Under the pieces are notes generated by a model. That model ran no database searches and was not told where the DNA came from. It saw only the letters and a list, made by a program, of their open reading frames with translations. Source: an uncultured Bacteroidales bacterium (lineage in GTDB: Bacteria; Bacteroidota; Bacteroidia; Bacteroidales; Muribaculaceae). From it: a stretch of DNA of 64,000 nucleotides. The stretch spans positions 20,266 to 84,265 of the forward strand of contig CAJLWO010000005.1 in assembly GCA_905210435.1 (NCBI GenBank), written 5' to 3'. Each line of letters begins with the position of its first letter. Position 1 is the stretch's first letter. The translations under genes were made by a program, and so were the position numbers. This document shows positions 18,153-27,410 of this stretch, one piece after another.

Positions 18153-19262
18153 TCAGTCGAATATGCGGTCCCAGTCTTTCCATACGGGTTCGCGTCCGAG
18201 CGCACGCAGGTCGGCGACAACTTTCTCGGGAGATGCATCGTCGCTGATGGTGAACTGCTCGAGGGAGTCAGTGCATGACGCATAGCCTCCGGGGTCGACC
18301 TTAGAGCCGGCGCTCATGGTGGTGACGCCGAGGGTGGCCATATTGTTGCGGAAAGCGTGGTTTTCGCGGGTGGAATACGAGATGTCGACATCGGGGTCGA
18401 AGATGCGGAAGGCGAAGGTGAGCTGTGCGAGTTCGCGGTCGGTCATCACTACATTGGGCTGGAAACCGGACTCCGACGGCCGCATGCGGGGGAAGTTGAC
18501 GGAATATTTCGTGCGCCAGTAGTTTTTACGCAGATATAGCAGGTGGCGCGCCATCATCGTGACGTCAGTGCGCCAGTCCTCAAGGCCGATGAGCACACCC
18601 ATACCGATTTTATGCACTCCGGCCATGCCCATGCGGTCGAAGCCGTTGCAGCGCCATTCGAAATTGGACTTCATGCCTGCGGGATGGTATTTCTTATAGT
18701 TGGCGCGGTTGTAGGTCTCCTGAAAACAGATGACACCGTTGAGCCCCGAATGAGTGAGACGGGCGTAGTCCTCGGTAGAGAGCGGCATCACCTCGATGGT
18801 GAGGTTGGCGAAGTAGGGACGGCATACCTGAAGCGCCTGTTCGAGATAGTCGGTACCGGCTTTCACGGGGTTTTCGCCGGTCACGATAAGCAGGTTTTCG
18901 AAAGGCCCGAGCTTCTTGATGGCCTCGCATTCGGCCTTTATCTGGTCCATCGTAAGAATGACGCGGTTGAATTTGTTATGGCAGTTGAAGCCGCAGTACA
19001 CGCAGGAGTTGGTGCAGGAGTTGGTGATATACATCGGGATGAATATCTGCATCGTCTTGCCGAAACGCTGCTCGGTGAGGCGGCGGCTTTTGCGGGCCAT
19101 CTGCTCCAGATACGGGGCGGCGGCGGGTGAGATGAGAGCCATGAAGTCGCGGTCAGTGAGGCGTTCGGCCTGAAGTGCGCGCTCGACATCGGCCGCCGTC
19201 ATCGCCATTATCGCGGCGGTGGTCCCGTCCCAGTCGTATTTCAATAATTCGTCGGAAAACAT
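18153..19262 (-). CDS. thiH: 2-iminoacetate synthase ThiH (radical SAM)
   Basis: 369 residues. The radical-SAM cysteines are in TNSCTNSCVYCGF (C-x3-C-x2-C). Further marks are the GENPVKAG region and IGMGVLIGLEDWRTD, typical of ThiH, and the BATS-domain end. ThiH splits tyrosine to dehydroglycine (2-iminoacetate) and p-cresol, giving the glycine-derived part of the thiazole. Such oxygen-sensitive chemistry fits an anaerobe. The start lies 1 base after the thiG stop and the stop 1 base before thiF, so the three are tightly coupled. Confidence 0.95.
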   Translation of the reverse strand: MFSDELLKYDWDGTTAAIMAMTAADVERALQAERLTDRDFMALISPAAAPYLEQMARKSRRLTEQRFGKTMQIFIPMYITNSCTNSCVYCGFNCHNKFNRVILTMDQIKAECEAIKKLGPFENLLIVTGENPVKAGTDYLEQALQVCRPYFANLTIEVMPLSTEDYARLTHSGLNGVICFQETYNRANYKKYHPAGMKSNFEWRCNGFDRMGMAGVHKIGMGVLIGLEDWRTDVTMMARHLLYLRKNYWRTKYSVNFPRMRPSESGFQPNVVMTDRELAQLTFAFRIFDPDVDISYSTRENHAFRNNMATLGVTTMSAGSKVDPGGYASCTDSLEQFTISDDASPEKVVADLRALGREPVWKDWDRIFD

Positions 19263-19263
19263 A

Positions 19264-20031
19264 TCAGTCGAGGAATGAGGTCAGGGGGCTTGACGCCTCC
19301 GCGCAATCGGATACAGCACCCAGTCCGGCGAGGTATGCCTCGCGACCTGCTACGGTTGCGGCGGCAAATGCGCGCGCCATAGCCACGGGATTGCCGGCAA
19401 CGGCGATAGCGGTGTTGACGAGTACGGCGTCGGCACCAAGCTCCATCGCTTCAGCGGCATGTGAGGGAGCGCCAAGACCGGCATCGACTACCACGGGGAC
19501 GCGGCTCTGGCTGATGATGATTTTCAAGAGTTCGCGGGTCACGAGTCCCTTGTTGCTGCCGATAGGTGCGGCCAAAGGCATGACCGTGGCCGCGCCGGCT
19601 TCCTCAAGACGTTTGCAGAGCACGGGGTCGGCCTGGATATAGGGAAGGACGACGAAACCGAGGCGTGCAAGTTCTTCGGTGGCCTTAAGTGTTTCAACCG
19701 GGTCGGGAAGGAGATATTTGGGGTCGGGGTGTATCTCAAGTTTTATGAAATCGGTACCGAATGCCTCGCGGGCGAGCTGGGCGGCGAGGACGGCTTCCTC
19801 GGCGTTGCGCACACCTGAGGTGTTGGGGAGGAGCTGGATGCCTTCGTGCTGTATGTGGTGGAGCATCTCGTCATCACGGTCGTCCATGTCGATACGCTTC
19901 ATGGCTACGGTGACCATCTGAGTGCCTGAGGCGAGAATGGACTGCTCCATGATTTCATTACTGCGGAATTTGCCGGTTCCGACAAAGAGACGCGAGGTGA
20001 ATTCGCGTCCGCCGATAATAAGTTCTGACAT
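19264..20031 (-). CDS. thiG: Thiazole synthase ThiG
   Basis: 255 residues, a full-length (beta/alpha)8 ThiG. It starts [19 protein letters not shown], has the Schiff-base lysine region [30 protein letters not shown] and [30 protein letters not shown]. It builds the thiazole phosphate from deoxyxylulose phosphate, ThiS thiocarboxylate and the ThiH product. It is preceded by the TenI-ThiE fusion with a 6-base gap. Confidence 0.96.
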   Translation of the reverse strand: MSELIIGGREFTSRLFVGTGKFRSNEIMEQSILASGTQMVTVAMKRIDMDDRDDEMLHHIQHEGIQLLPNTSGVRNAEEAVLAAQLAREAFGTDFIKLEIHPDPKYLLPDPVETLKATEELARLGFVVLPYIQADPVLCKRLEEAGAATVMPLAAPIGSNKGLVTRELLKIIISQSRVPVVVDAGLGAPSHAAEAMELGADAVLVNTAIAVAGNPVAMARAFAAATVAGREAYLAGLGAVSDCAEASSPLTSFLD

Positions 20032-20037
20032 ATATAT

Positions 20038-21201
20038 TTAATTTATTGTTTGTTGTATTCGGTCAATTATATCACGTGTGGCGAGTGTGGGGTCGGGGGC
20101 ATTGCGGATGGTGCCGCTGACGGCGACGCCGCTGACTCCTGTCGACATGACGAGGGCGATGTCGGCGAGTTCTATGCCGCCGATAGCCACAATCGGCAGC
20201 GTTATCGCGTCGGCACGGCAACCGGCGGTAATGGCGCGGTAGCCTTCGAGGCCGAGCACGGGGCTGAGTTTCTCCTTGGTGGTGGTGAAGCGGTAGGGAC
20301 CGAGGCCTATGTAGTCGGCTCCGGCCTGTGCGGCGCACTGAATGTCGGACAACGTGTTGGCTGTCGCGCCGATTATCCTGCGTACGCCCAGGATGCCGCG
20401 GGCTTCTGCCACCGGTATGTCGTTCTTGCCGAGGTGGACACCGTCGGCATTTATTTTTTCAACCAGACCGACATGGTCATCGATGATGAAGGTGGCACCG
20501 TAGCGGTCGCAAAGGGTGCGGATTTCCCTGCCCTCGCGCAGGAGGGTCGCGGTGTCGGCGTCCTTGTGGCGCAGCTGTATCCACCGGCATCCGCCGGAGA
20601 GGGCACGTTCCACCTGCAAGGCAAGCGGAGTGCCGGGGACGGGGTGCGTGATGAACTGGAGGCGGAACGCATCGGCATCGATACGGGCACGCCATACGTC
20701 GCCCAACATCGCTACGCCTCCGAAGCCGAGCGACCGGATTTCATCGAATCGTTCGGGAGTGACGCCGCCGAGCGCGAATATACGGTCGTTGACAGCCGAA
20801 CGGAGCTCGCCGAAATCGAAATTGCCTTTGTAGCCCGGTTTGGAGATACTCGGGTAGACGGGGCTGAGGAATGCGTAGTCGTAGCCTCCGTCGGCTATCT
20901 CGGCGATAGTGTGGAGCGAACGGCTTATCAGCCCGTTCCAACCGTGGGGAGGCTGCGGATTGCGGCTGTTGAGATGCACGCCTCCGAGCGAGAGGCGCCG
21001 GGCGACGTCGAAATGGTCGTGGAGTGTAAGGCGCGGGTAAAATTCCGCGGGAATGGATTTTACGAGGGCTTCGACCTGTGCAGGGGTGGCTCCGGGTTTG
21101 CGGATATGCACGCGCCAGTACCGGTCATCGCGCAGAAGGGAGGCAATGGCCGCTGCCTCGCCGTCGAAAAATTCTGGAACTGTGATTGCGATAGCGCGCA
21201 T
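20038..21201 (-). CDS. thiE: TenI-ThiE fusion (thiamin phosphate synthase with N-terminal TenI-like domain)
   Basis: 387 residues holding two thiamin-phosphate-synthase folds. The N-terminal half (about 1-185) is degenerate and TenI-like: WRVHIRKPGATPAQVEALV, GVHLNSRNPQPP, FLSPVYPSISKPGYKG, FALGGVTPERF. The C-terminal half (about 190-387) has the complete ThiE pattern: RWIQLRHKDADTATLL, FIIDDHVGLVEKINADGVHLG, YIGLGPYRFTTTKE, IVAIGGI. In other bacteria TenI aromatises the ThiG product and ThiE joins thiazole and pyrimidine, so the fusion may channel one to the other (inference). The ATG at 21201 was chosen because GGAGGG lies 7 bases ahead of it; an upstream GTG (21216) would overlap thiS. Confidence 0.9.
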   Translation of the reverse strand: MRAIAITVPEFFDGEAAAIASLLRDDRYWRVHIRKPGATPAQVEALVKSIPAEFYPRLTLHDHFDVARRLSLGGVHLNSRNPQPPHGWNGLISRSLHTIAEIADGGYDYAFLSPVYPSISKPGYKGNFDFGELRSAVNDRIFALGGVTPERFDEIRSLGFGGVAMLGDVWRARIDADAFRLQFITHPVPGTPLALQVERALSGGCRWIQLRHKDADTATLLREGREIRTLCDRYGATFIIDDHVGLVEKINADGVHLGKNDIPVAEARGILGVRRIIGATANTLSDIQCAAQAGADYIGLGPYRFTTTKEKLSPVLGLEGYRAITAGCRADAITLPIVAIGGIELADIALVMSTGVSGVAVSGTIRNAPDPTLATRDIIDRIQQTIN

Positions 21202-21205
21202 ACCC

Positions 21206-21409
21206 TTACCCTCCACACACGGCTTTTATTACCGTTATCTTCATGCCGTCGGCAATGGTATACTCGGCCCACTGCGCCCGCGGGACAACGCGGTTGTTGA
21301 CAGCTATGGCATGTCCTTTCTCACTTATGCCCTGGCTCTGCAGCAGTGCGGTAAGAGTATCGCACCCCTCGGGCAACAGGACTTCCTTATGATTAATTTC
21401 TACTTTCAT
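21206..21409 (-). CDS. thiS: Sulfur carrier protein ThiS
   Basis: 67 residues with the ubiquitin-like fold and the essential C-terminal Gly-Gly (KAVCGG). The GG is adenylated by ThiF and then carries the thiazole sulfur. Supporting blocks are GHAIAVNNRVVPRAQWAEY and DGMKITVIKAV. It is the first gene after the TPP riboswitch and lies 4 bases from the fusion gene. Confidence 0.95.
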   Translation of the reverse strand: MKVEINHKEVLLPEGCDTLTALLQSQGISEKGHAIAVNNRVVPRAQWAEYTIADGMKITVIKAVCGG

Positions 21410-21508
21410 CTGACAGATATGTCTGTAAAAAAATTATCCGGCACCGATATGGCGACGGACACAATGAGGGGAAATTAATCCTGTTACGTGGAAATGTAAA
21501 AACAATCT

Positions 21509-21590
21509 CACAAGTTCCTTTCGGCAGTACTAACCGCATCAAGTTCATAGGGTATAATCTCAGTCCTCCAACGAGGACACCCCTCCTGTG
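21509..21590 (-). promoter_or_regulatory. TPP riboswitch (THI element)
   Basis: Read on the minus strand, this has the aptamer parts in order. P1 5' strand is CACAGG, followed by GGGGTG, the near-invariant CTGAGATTATACCC, GAACTTGATGCGGTTAGTAC, TGCCGAAAGG, and the closing P1 strand CTTGTG, which pairs with CACAGG. It lies about 100 bases ahead of thiS and directly after the predicted transcription start. Thiamin pyrophosphate binding would switch the whole thi operon off. No clear intrinsic terminator follows it, so control of translation initiation is more likely (inference). Confidence 0.93.
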
Positions 21591-21597
21591 TTCACGG

Positions 21598-21628
21598 CAA
21601 AATTAATAAAATTTTCGGTTATGGCAAA
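21598..21628 (-). promoter_or_regulatory. Promoter of the thiamin operon
   Basis: On the minus strand a TTTG -33 box (21625-21628) is separated by exactly 19 bases from the -7 box TAATTTTG (21598-21605). This matches the Bacteroides consensus TTTG-N19/21-TAnnTTTG. The start site would fall near 21591, the first base of the riboswitch. The -33 box lies inside the terminator hairpin of the cupin gene. Confidence 0.75.
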
Positions 21629-21652
21629 AAATTAATTTGCCATAGCCGAAAA
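21612..21652 (-). terminator. Terminator of the cupin gene
   Basis: TTTTCGGTTATGGCAAA at 21612-21628 pairs with 21636-21652, 16 of 17 bases, closing an 7-base loop. It starts 18 bases past the cupin stop and is followed on the minus strand by AT-rich sequence. Confidence 0.7.
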
Positions 21653-21670
21653 GATTTGAAGCATAGCCGC

Positions 21671-22021
21671 TTATACTATGGCGTCGGTCATGGTGAAGTT
21701 TTCGAGCGAGCCGGCTTTGACCTGAATGCAGATATATGAAATTGCGCTGTCAGGAGCGGCGGAGAGCTGACGTTTAACTTCGGGAGCCACGCGCAACCAG
21801 TCGCCTGCGGTCAAACCGACGTTTTCACCGTCGAGTGTCATTGTGCCTTTGCCGGAAAGGATGCCGTAGATTTCTTCGTTCTGTTTGTGGGAATGCACAA
21901 AGGGAACCTGTACGCCTGCGGGCAGATTGTTGACTGAAATTTCCGCACCGGTGAGATGAAGCACGTCGTGCAGTTCGACGCGTGCTTCGACGGGAATACT
22001 GGTTTTACTGTAATTGCTCAT
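21671..22021 (-). CDS. Small cupin-domain protein
   Basis: 116 residues from the ATG at 22021, the start consistent with the cupin fold and with a -7 box 30 bases upstream. Cupin motif 1 is PFVHSHKQNEEIYGILSGKGTM (H, H, E ligands, about 43-64), and motif 2 is the downstream GDWLRVAPEVKRQLSA block, where the usual His is replaced. It is a single-domain cupin of the sort often found beside HxlR regulators, and it faces such a gene divergently here. The metal and substrate are unknown; a stress-related or redox-linked enzyme is plausible. Confidence 0.8.
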   Translation of the reverse strand: MSNYSKTSIPVEARVELHDVLHLTGAEISVNNLPAGVQVPFVHSHKQNEEIYGILSGKGTMTLDGENVGLTAGDWLRVAPEVKRQLSAAPDSAISYICIQVKAGSLENFTMTDAIV

Positions 22022-22050
22022 ATCTGTAATAGTTTTGGGGTTTGATGATG

Positions 22051-22058
22051 CAAATTTA
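22051..22058 (-). promoter_or_regulatory. Candidate -7 box of the cupin gene
   Basis: Reads TAAATTTG on the minus strand, 29 bases ahead of the chosen ATG. It supports the shorter start. No good -33 box was found. Confidence 0.45.
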
Positions 22059-22210
22059 ACGACCTGATTTTTGCCGTACAAGAAGTATAATCCGGGTAAT
22101 CAGGTTACTTTCAGGTAACTATTGCAGATATTCAGCAGGATACGTTATGCGACTTTTATTATTTTTAACATGATATTGATTTTACAGTTGCAGTATATTA
22201 GCATTTTACT

Positions 22211-22218
22211 TACTTTTG
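22211..22218 (+). promoter_or_regulatory. Candidate -7 box of the HxlR gene
   Basis: TACTTTTG matches TAnnTTTG, about 50 bases ahead of the ATG at 22267. The 190 bases between this box and the cupin -7 box hold the divergent control region where the HxlR protein could bind. Confidence 0.5.
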
Positions 22219-22266
22219 TATACCAATATTAAAAATCAAGATAATATATAACGTAAAGCATCTATT

Positions 22267-22638
22267 ATGAACCGTAAAATCATTTCCCGCGACCTGCTAT
22301 ACCCCGACTGCCCGATACGCAACATTCTGGCACGTATCGGCGACAAATGGTCAATGCTCATACTCTATACCCTCGCCGACCGCGAATGCATGCGCTTCAA
22401 CGCCATCCACAACGCCGTGCCCGACATCTCCCAGAAGATGCTCACCACCACATTGCGCACCCTGCAGCAGGACGGCCTCGTCAACCGCAAAATCTACGCC
22501 GAAGTACCCCCTCGCGTCGAATACTCCCTCACTGAAAGAGCCACTACCCTTCTCCCCCACCTCAACTCCCTGATAAACTGGTCGCTCGAAAACTTCACCG
22601 CCATAATGCACGACCGGGAAACGAGCATGGAGTCATAA
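22267..22638 (+). CDS. HxlR-family winged-helix regulator
   Basis: 123 residues. The family pattern is complete: the conserved Cys in LYPDCPIRNIL (residue 16), GDKWSMLILYTLADRECMRFNAI, DISQKMLTTTLRTLQQDGLVNRKIY, PRVEYSLTERA and LINWSLENF. HxlR proteins are dimeric regulators, several of which sense electrophiles or oxidants through that N-terminal Cys. The divergent cupin gene is the likely target. The stop codon lies in the first unit of a CATAATT repeat. Confidence 0.92.
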   Translation: MNRKIISRDLLYPDCPIRNILARIGDKWSMLILYTLADRECMRFNAIHNAVPDISQKMLTTTLRTLQQDGLVNRKIYAEVPPRVEYSLTERATTLLPHLNSLINWSLENFTAIMHDRETSMES

Positions 22639-22654
22639 TTCATAATTCATAATT
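22634..22654. repeat. Three 7-bp repeats CATAATT at the HxlR stop codon
   Basis: Units at 22634-22640, 22641-22647 and 22648-22654. The TAA of the HxlR gene is inside the first unit. Similar CATAATT/ATGAATT tracts occur in the 23S-5S spacer (63740-63930). The remaining bases up to 22884 hold the gltB promoter region and nothing else recognised. Confidence 0.8.
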
Positions 22655-22780
22655 TTACATTTATGCGGGATATGCGGGGACAAACGTGGGTAAAATAGAG
22701 TTTCGGCGTTCAGGAAAGGCAAGTTTTATGCTTTTTGCTATTTCTTTGCATTAATTTGTGGATTTTTTCCATATTTTTAT

Positions 22781-22809
22781 TTTGAATTGCAGCAAATTGA
22801 TTATATTTG
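22781..22809 (+). promoter_or_regulatory. Candidate gltB promoter
   Basis: TTTG at 22781-22784 and the -7 box TATATTTG at 22802-22809 are separated by 17 bases, slightly short of the usual 19-21. The start codon of gltB is 75 bases further on. Confidence 0.5.
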
Positions 22810-22884
22810 CAGTGCAATTATAAACAATAGTTTGAACGATGAGCGTGTAGGAGTGCTTTCGCTCACTAATTTAAGGTAAAAGAT

Positions 22885-25800
22885 ATGCAGAAAGGTTTGC
22901 CTCTACCTCAGGGACTTTACAGTCCCGATTATGAGAAGGACGCCTGCGGAGTAGGTTTGCTTGTCAATATCCGCGGTGTCAAATCACATCAACTTGTTGA
23001 AAAAGGACTTCAGGTGCTTGAACACATGGTGCACCGCGGTGCCGAGGGCGCCGACCCCAAGACCGGCGACGGTGCGGGCATAATGGTACAGATTCCCCAC
23101 GAATTCATCCTGCTTCAGGGCATTGCGGTGCCGGAGAAGGGCCGCTACGGATCGGGGCTGGTGTTCCTGCCGAAAGACAACGACGAGGCCCGACAGATGA
23201 TTTTCGACATCATCGAGCGCGAGACTATCGCCATGGGGCTGTCGTTCCTGCCGCCGCGCGATGTGCCCGTCAACTCCGACCAGCTCGGTCGTGTGGCACG
23301 CGCCGCCGAGCCCGACATCAAACAGATTTTCATTGCCGACGAGTCCACCAACGAGCCTCTCGAACCGAAGCTATACATACTGCGCAAACGCATCGAGAAG
23401 AAAATCGAGCAGAGCAACGTGCCCGGCAAGGAGGCATTCTATATCGTGTCTCTTTCGTCAAAGACAATAATATACAAGGGCATGCTTTCGTCGCTGCAGC
23501 TGCGCTACTATTTCCATGACCTGATGAATCCGCACTTCACTACGGCCATGGCTCTGGTACACTCGCGCTTCTCGACCAACACGTTCCCCACATGGGCGCT
23601 GGCACAGCCGTTCCGTATGCTCGGACACAACGGTGAAATCAACACCATACGCGGCAACCGCCTGTGGATGAAGGCCCGCGAGTGCATGCTCCATCCCGAA
23701 GCGTTCGGCGACAACGACATGACGCCTATCATACAGCCGGGCATGAGCGACTCGGCATCGCTCGACAATGTGCTCGAATATTTCGTGATGGGAGGCATGA
23801 CGCTCCCCCACGCACTCGCGATGCTCGTGCCGGAAAGTTTCAACGACAAGAACCCGATTTCGCCCGAACTGAAGGCGTTCTACGAATACCACTCCATCCT
23901 GATGGAGGCATGGGACGGCCCTGCCACCCTGCTGTTCAGCGACGGACGCTACGCCGGCGGCATGCTTGACCGCAACGGTCTGCGCCCCGCCCGTTATGTC
24001 ATCACCAACAACGACACGATGGTCATAGCGTCGGAAATCGGCGTGCTGCCGTTCGATGCCGGCGAGGTGAAGAAGAAAGGACGTCTGCGTCCGGGCAAGA
24101 TGCTCATGGTCGACATGGAGAACAACGAAGTGCTCTACGACGCACAGCTCAAAGAGATGCTTGCCGGCGAATTCCCCTACCGCGACTGGCTTGCCAAGAA
24201 CCGCATCAAGCTCGACAAGATAATATCGGGCCGCAAGGTCAACAACGACACAGAAAACTTCCCCCGACTGCTGCGCGCATTCAACTACCACCGCGAGGAA
24301 ATCGAGAAAATAATAACGCCGATGGTGGTCGACGCCAAGGAACCGGTCAACTCGATGGGCAACGACACTCCGCTCGCCGTGCTGTCGAACGAACCTCAAC
24401 TGCTCTTCAACTACTTCCGCCAGCACTTCGCGCAGGTGACCAACCCGCCTATCGACCCGCTGCGCGAGGAGCTTGTGATGAGTCTCGACAGCTACATCGG
24501 CGCCATCAACATGAATCTGATGAATCCGGCTCCAGAGCTCTGCAAGATGGTGGAACTGAAGCGTCCCATCATCACCAACCAGGAGCTCGACATACTGTGC
24601 AACCTGCGCTACAAGGGTTTCAACACACACAAGCTGTCGATGACATTTGACATCAACGGCGGCAGCGACGCGCTTGAAAAAGCGATAGAACGTCTGTGCG
24701 AGGAAGCGGAAAAAGCCGTCGACGAAGGGTGCAACTACATCGTGCTCTCCGACCGCGACACCAACGAGACGCATGCGCCCATACCATCGCTGCTCGCCAC
24801 ATCGGCCGTGCACCATCACCTCATCGACCGCAAGAAACGCGTGCAGACAGCGCTCGTGGTCGAGACTGCCGACGCCCGCGAAGTGATGCATTTCGCCCTC
24901 CTGTCGGGCTACGGAGCGAGCGCCGTCAACCCCTATCTTGCCTTCGCCGTCATCGACAGCCTCGTCAAGAGCAAGGAGATACAGCTCGACTTCCACACCG
25001 CCGAGAAGAATTTCATCAAGGCCGTGGACAAAGGCCTGCTCAAAGTCATGTCGAAAATGGGTATCTCCACCCTCACCTCCTATAAAGGCGCACAGCTTTT
25101 CGAGGCAATCGGCATAGGCGAGGAAATCACACGCAAATATTTCGGCGAGACCATTTCCAAAATCGGCGGTATCGACATGGCCGACCTCCAGCGCGAAATC
25201 TTAGCCGACCATGCCGAAGCGTTCTCGGCCGACTACGACACCGAGGCTCCCATACGCCACATGGGCCAGTACTCATTCCGCAAGGACGGCGAGCAGCACG
25301 CATGGAACCCCGAGACGATAGCCACACTGCAGATAGCTACGCGCCTCGGCAGCTACAAGAAATTCAAGGAATTCACATCGCTTGTCGACAACAAGCCCAA
25401 TCCGATATTCATCCGCGACTTCCTCGACTTCAAGAAAGGCACGCCTATACCTGTCGACGAGGTTGAACCCATCGAGGACATCATGCGCCGCTTCGTGACG
25501 GGCGCCATGTCGTTCGGCTCGATTTCGCGTGAAGCCCACGAGGCTCTCGGCATCGCGATGAACGCCATCGGCGCACGCTCCAACACCGGTGAGGGTGGCG
25601 AGGACGCAGCCCGCTTCAAACCGCGCGAGGACGGCACTTCGGCACGCTCGGCCATCAAGCAGGTGGCATCGGGACGTTTCGGCGTCACTACCGAATATCT
25701 CGTCAACGCCGATGAAATACAGATCAAGATAGCCCAGGGTGCCAAGCCGGGCGAAGGCGGACAGCTTCCCGGCTTCAAGGTCGACAAGATTATCGCCAAG

Positions 25801-27396
25801 ACCCGCCACTCCATACCCGGCATCTCACTCATTTCTCCTCCTCCCCACCACGACATCTATTCAATCGAGGACCTCGCCCAGCTCATCTTCGACCTCAAGA
25901 ACGTGAACCCCGACGCCCGCGTCAGCGTGAAGCTCGTGTCGGAGAGCGGCGTAGGCACAATCGCCGCCGGCGTGGCCAAGGCCAAGAGCGACCTCATCAC
26001 CATCTCTGGCGCCGAAGGTGGCACGGGAGCCTCACCCGCAAGCTCGATACGCTATGCCGGACTCCCCTCGGAAATCGGTCTGGCCGAAACGCAGCAGACA
26101 CTCGTGCTCAACAATCTGCGCGGACAGGTGAAACTGCAGGTCGACGGCCAGCTCAAGACCGCCCGCGACGTCATCATCATGTCGATGCTCGGAGCCGAGG
26201 AATACGGCTTCGCCACCAGCGCCCTGATAGTGCTCGGCTGCGTGATGATGCGCAAATGCCACACCAACACGTGCCCCGTGGGCGTAGCGACGCAGAACGA
26301 AGAGCTGCGCCGCCGCTTCGTGGGACGTTCGGAGTACGTAATCAACTTCTTCAAATTCCTCGCGCAGGAGATACGCGAGACACTCGCCGAACTCGGCTAC
26401 CGTTCGCTCAACGAAATCATAGGCCGCAGCGACCTGCTCACCGTGAAAGCGGGATGCGTGACACCAAAGACCGCGCATATCGACCTCTCACGCATCATAT
26501 ACACCCCCGAGGAGTCGCACAAGAACGCCATCATCAATGTCACGTCGCAGGAACATGACATCGCCAGCGTGCTTGACCGCAAGATGATAAGCCGCGCCTA
26601 TCCGGCCATCGAGAGCGGCATGCCTGTCGAACTCGACTTCCCAATCACCAACACCGACCGTTCGGTCGGCGCGATGCTCTCGGGTGTCGTAGCCAAGAAA
26701 TACGGCAACGACGGATTGCCCGACAACACAATCTCTGTGACATTCAAAGGTTCGGCCGGACAAAGCTTCGGCGCATTCCTCGCCCACGGCATCTCGTTCC
26801 GCCTCGAAGGTGACGCCAACGACTACGTAGGCAAAGGACTGTCGGGCGGTAAAATCGTCATCGTGCCCCCGGCCGGCTCGACATTCGCTCCCGAGGAGAA
26901 CATCATCGCCGGCAACACGCTGCTCTACGGCGCCACCTCGGGCGAGATATACATCAACGGCCGCGTGGGCGAACGCTTCTGCGTGCGCAATTCAGGTGCC
27001 ATAGCCGTGGTGGAAGGCGTGGGCGACCACTGCTGCGAGTACATGACGGGCGGACGCACCGTAGTGCTCGGCTCGACGGGACGCAACTTCGCGGCCGGCA
27101 TGAGCGGCGGCGTAGCCTATATATGGAATCCCGACGGCGATTTCGACTACTACTGCAACATGGAGATGGTCGAACTCTCGCTCATCGAGGACATGAGCGA
27201 CAACCGCGAGCTCTACCGCTTAATCTCCAACCACTACAAGCACACCCACAGCCCGCTTGCCGGACGCATGCTCGACAACTGGAACGAATATGTGGGCCAG
27301 TTCATCAAGGTGATACCTATCGAATACAAGAAGGTGCTCCACGATGAAAAGATGGAGTCGTTGCAGCGCAAAATCGCAAGCCTCGAACGTGATTGA
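22885..27396 (+). CDS. gltB: Glutamate synthase, large subunit
   Basis: 1503 residues, the expected length. A 20-residue propeptide precedes Cys21 of the class II amidotransferase domain (KDACGVGLLVNIRG), which frees ammonia from glutamine. The central linker domain follows, then the FMN-binding synthase barrel with GAMSFGSISREAHEAL, GEGGEDAARFK and ISGAEGGTGASPASS. The 3Fe-4S cysteines are in CVMMRKCHTNTCPVG. The C-terminal beta-helix domain carries the repeated G-x-x-G turns (GLSGGKIVI, GATSGEIYINGRVGERF). It makes glutamate from 2-oxoglutarate and glutamine, using electrons from the small subunit encoded next. Confidence 0.97.
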   Translation: MQKGLPLPQGLYSPDYEKDACGVGLLVNIRGVKSHQLVEKGLQVLEHMVHRGAEGADPKTGDGAGIMVQIPHEFILLQGIAVPEKGRYGSGLVFLPKDNDEARQMIFDIIERETIAMGLSFLPPRDVPVNSDQLGRVARAAEPDIKQIFIADESTNEPLEPKLYILRKRIEKKIEQSNVPGKEAFYIVSLSSKTIIYKGMLSSLQLRYYFHDLMNPHFTTAMALVHSRFSTNTFPTWALAQPFRMLGHNGEINTIRGNRLWMKARECMLHPEAFGDNDMTPIIQPGMSDSASLDNVLEYFVMGGMTLPHALAMLVPESFNDKNPISPELKAFYEYHSILMEAWDGPATLLFSDGRYAGGMLDRNGLRPARYVITNNDTMVIASEIGVLPFDAGEVKKKGRLRPGKMLMVDMENNEVLYDAQLKEMLAGEFPYRDWLAKNRIKLDKIISGRKVNNDTENFPRLLRAFNYHREEIEKIITPMVVDAKEPVNSMGNDTPLAVLSNEPQLLFNYFRQHFAQVTNPPIDPLREELVMSLDSYIGAINMNLMNPAPELCKMVELKRPIITNQELDILCNLRYKGFNTHKLSMTFDINGGSDALEKAIERLCEEAEKAVDEGCNYIVLSDRDTNETHAPIPSLLATSAVHHHLIDRKKRVQTALVVETADAREVMHFALLSGYGASAVNPYLAFAVIDSLVKSKEIQLDFHTAEKNFIKAVDKGLLKVMSKMGISTLTSYKGAQLFEAIGIGEEITRKYFGETISKIGGIDMADLQREILADHAEAFSADYDTEAPIRHMGQYSFRKDGEQHAWNPETIATLQIATRLGSYKKFKEFTSLVDNKPNPIFIRDFLDFKKGTPIPVDEVEPIEDIMRRFVTGAMSFGSISREAHEALGIAMNAIGARSNTGEGGEDAARFKPREDGTSARSAIKQVASGRFGVTTEYLVNADEIQIKIAQGAKPGEGGQLPGFKVDKIIAKTRHSIPGISLISPPPHHDIYSIEDLAQLIFDLKNVNPDARVSVKLVSESGVGTIAAGVAKAKSDLITISGAEGGTGASPASSIRYAGLPSEIGLAETQQTLVLNNLRGQVKLQVDGQLKTARDVIIMSMLGAEEYGFATSALIVLGCVMMRKCHTNTCPVGVATQNEELRRRFVGRSEYVINFFKFLAQEIRETLAELGYRSLNEIIGRSDLLTVKAGCVTPKTAHIDLSRIIYTPEESHKNAIINVTSQEHDIASVLDRKMISRAYPAIESGMPVELDFPITNTDRSVGAMLSGVVAKKYGNDGLPDNTISVTFKGSAGQSFGAFLAHGISFRLEGDANDYVGKGLSGGKIVIVPPAGSTFAPEENIIAGNTLLYGATSGEIYINGRVGERFCVRNSGAIAVVEGVGDHCCEYMTGGRTVVLGSTGRNFAAGMSGGVAYIWNPDGDFDYYCNMEMVELSLIEDMSDNRELYRLISNHYKHTHSPLAGRMLDNWNEYVGQFIKVIPIEYKKVLHDEKMESLQRKIASLERD

Positions 27397-27410
27397 CAAT
27401 AAGTTTTCCT

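Noticed and set aside
23458..24996. 512-codon open frame antisense to gltB
   Set aside because: It is the complement of GC-rich gltB codons, with His/Val/Glu-rich low-information sequence and no domain. gltB is certain on the other strand.
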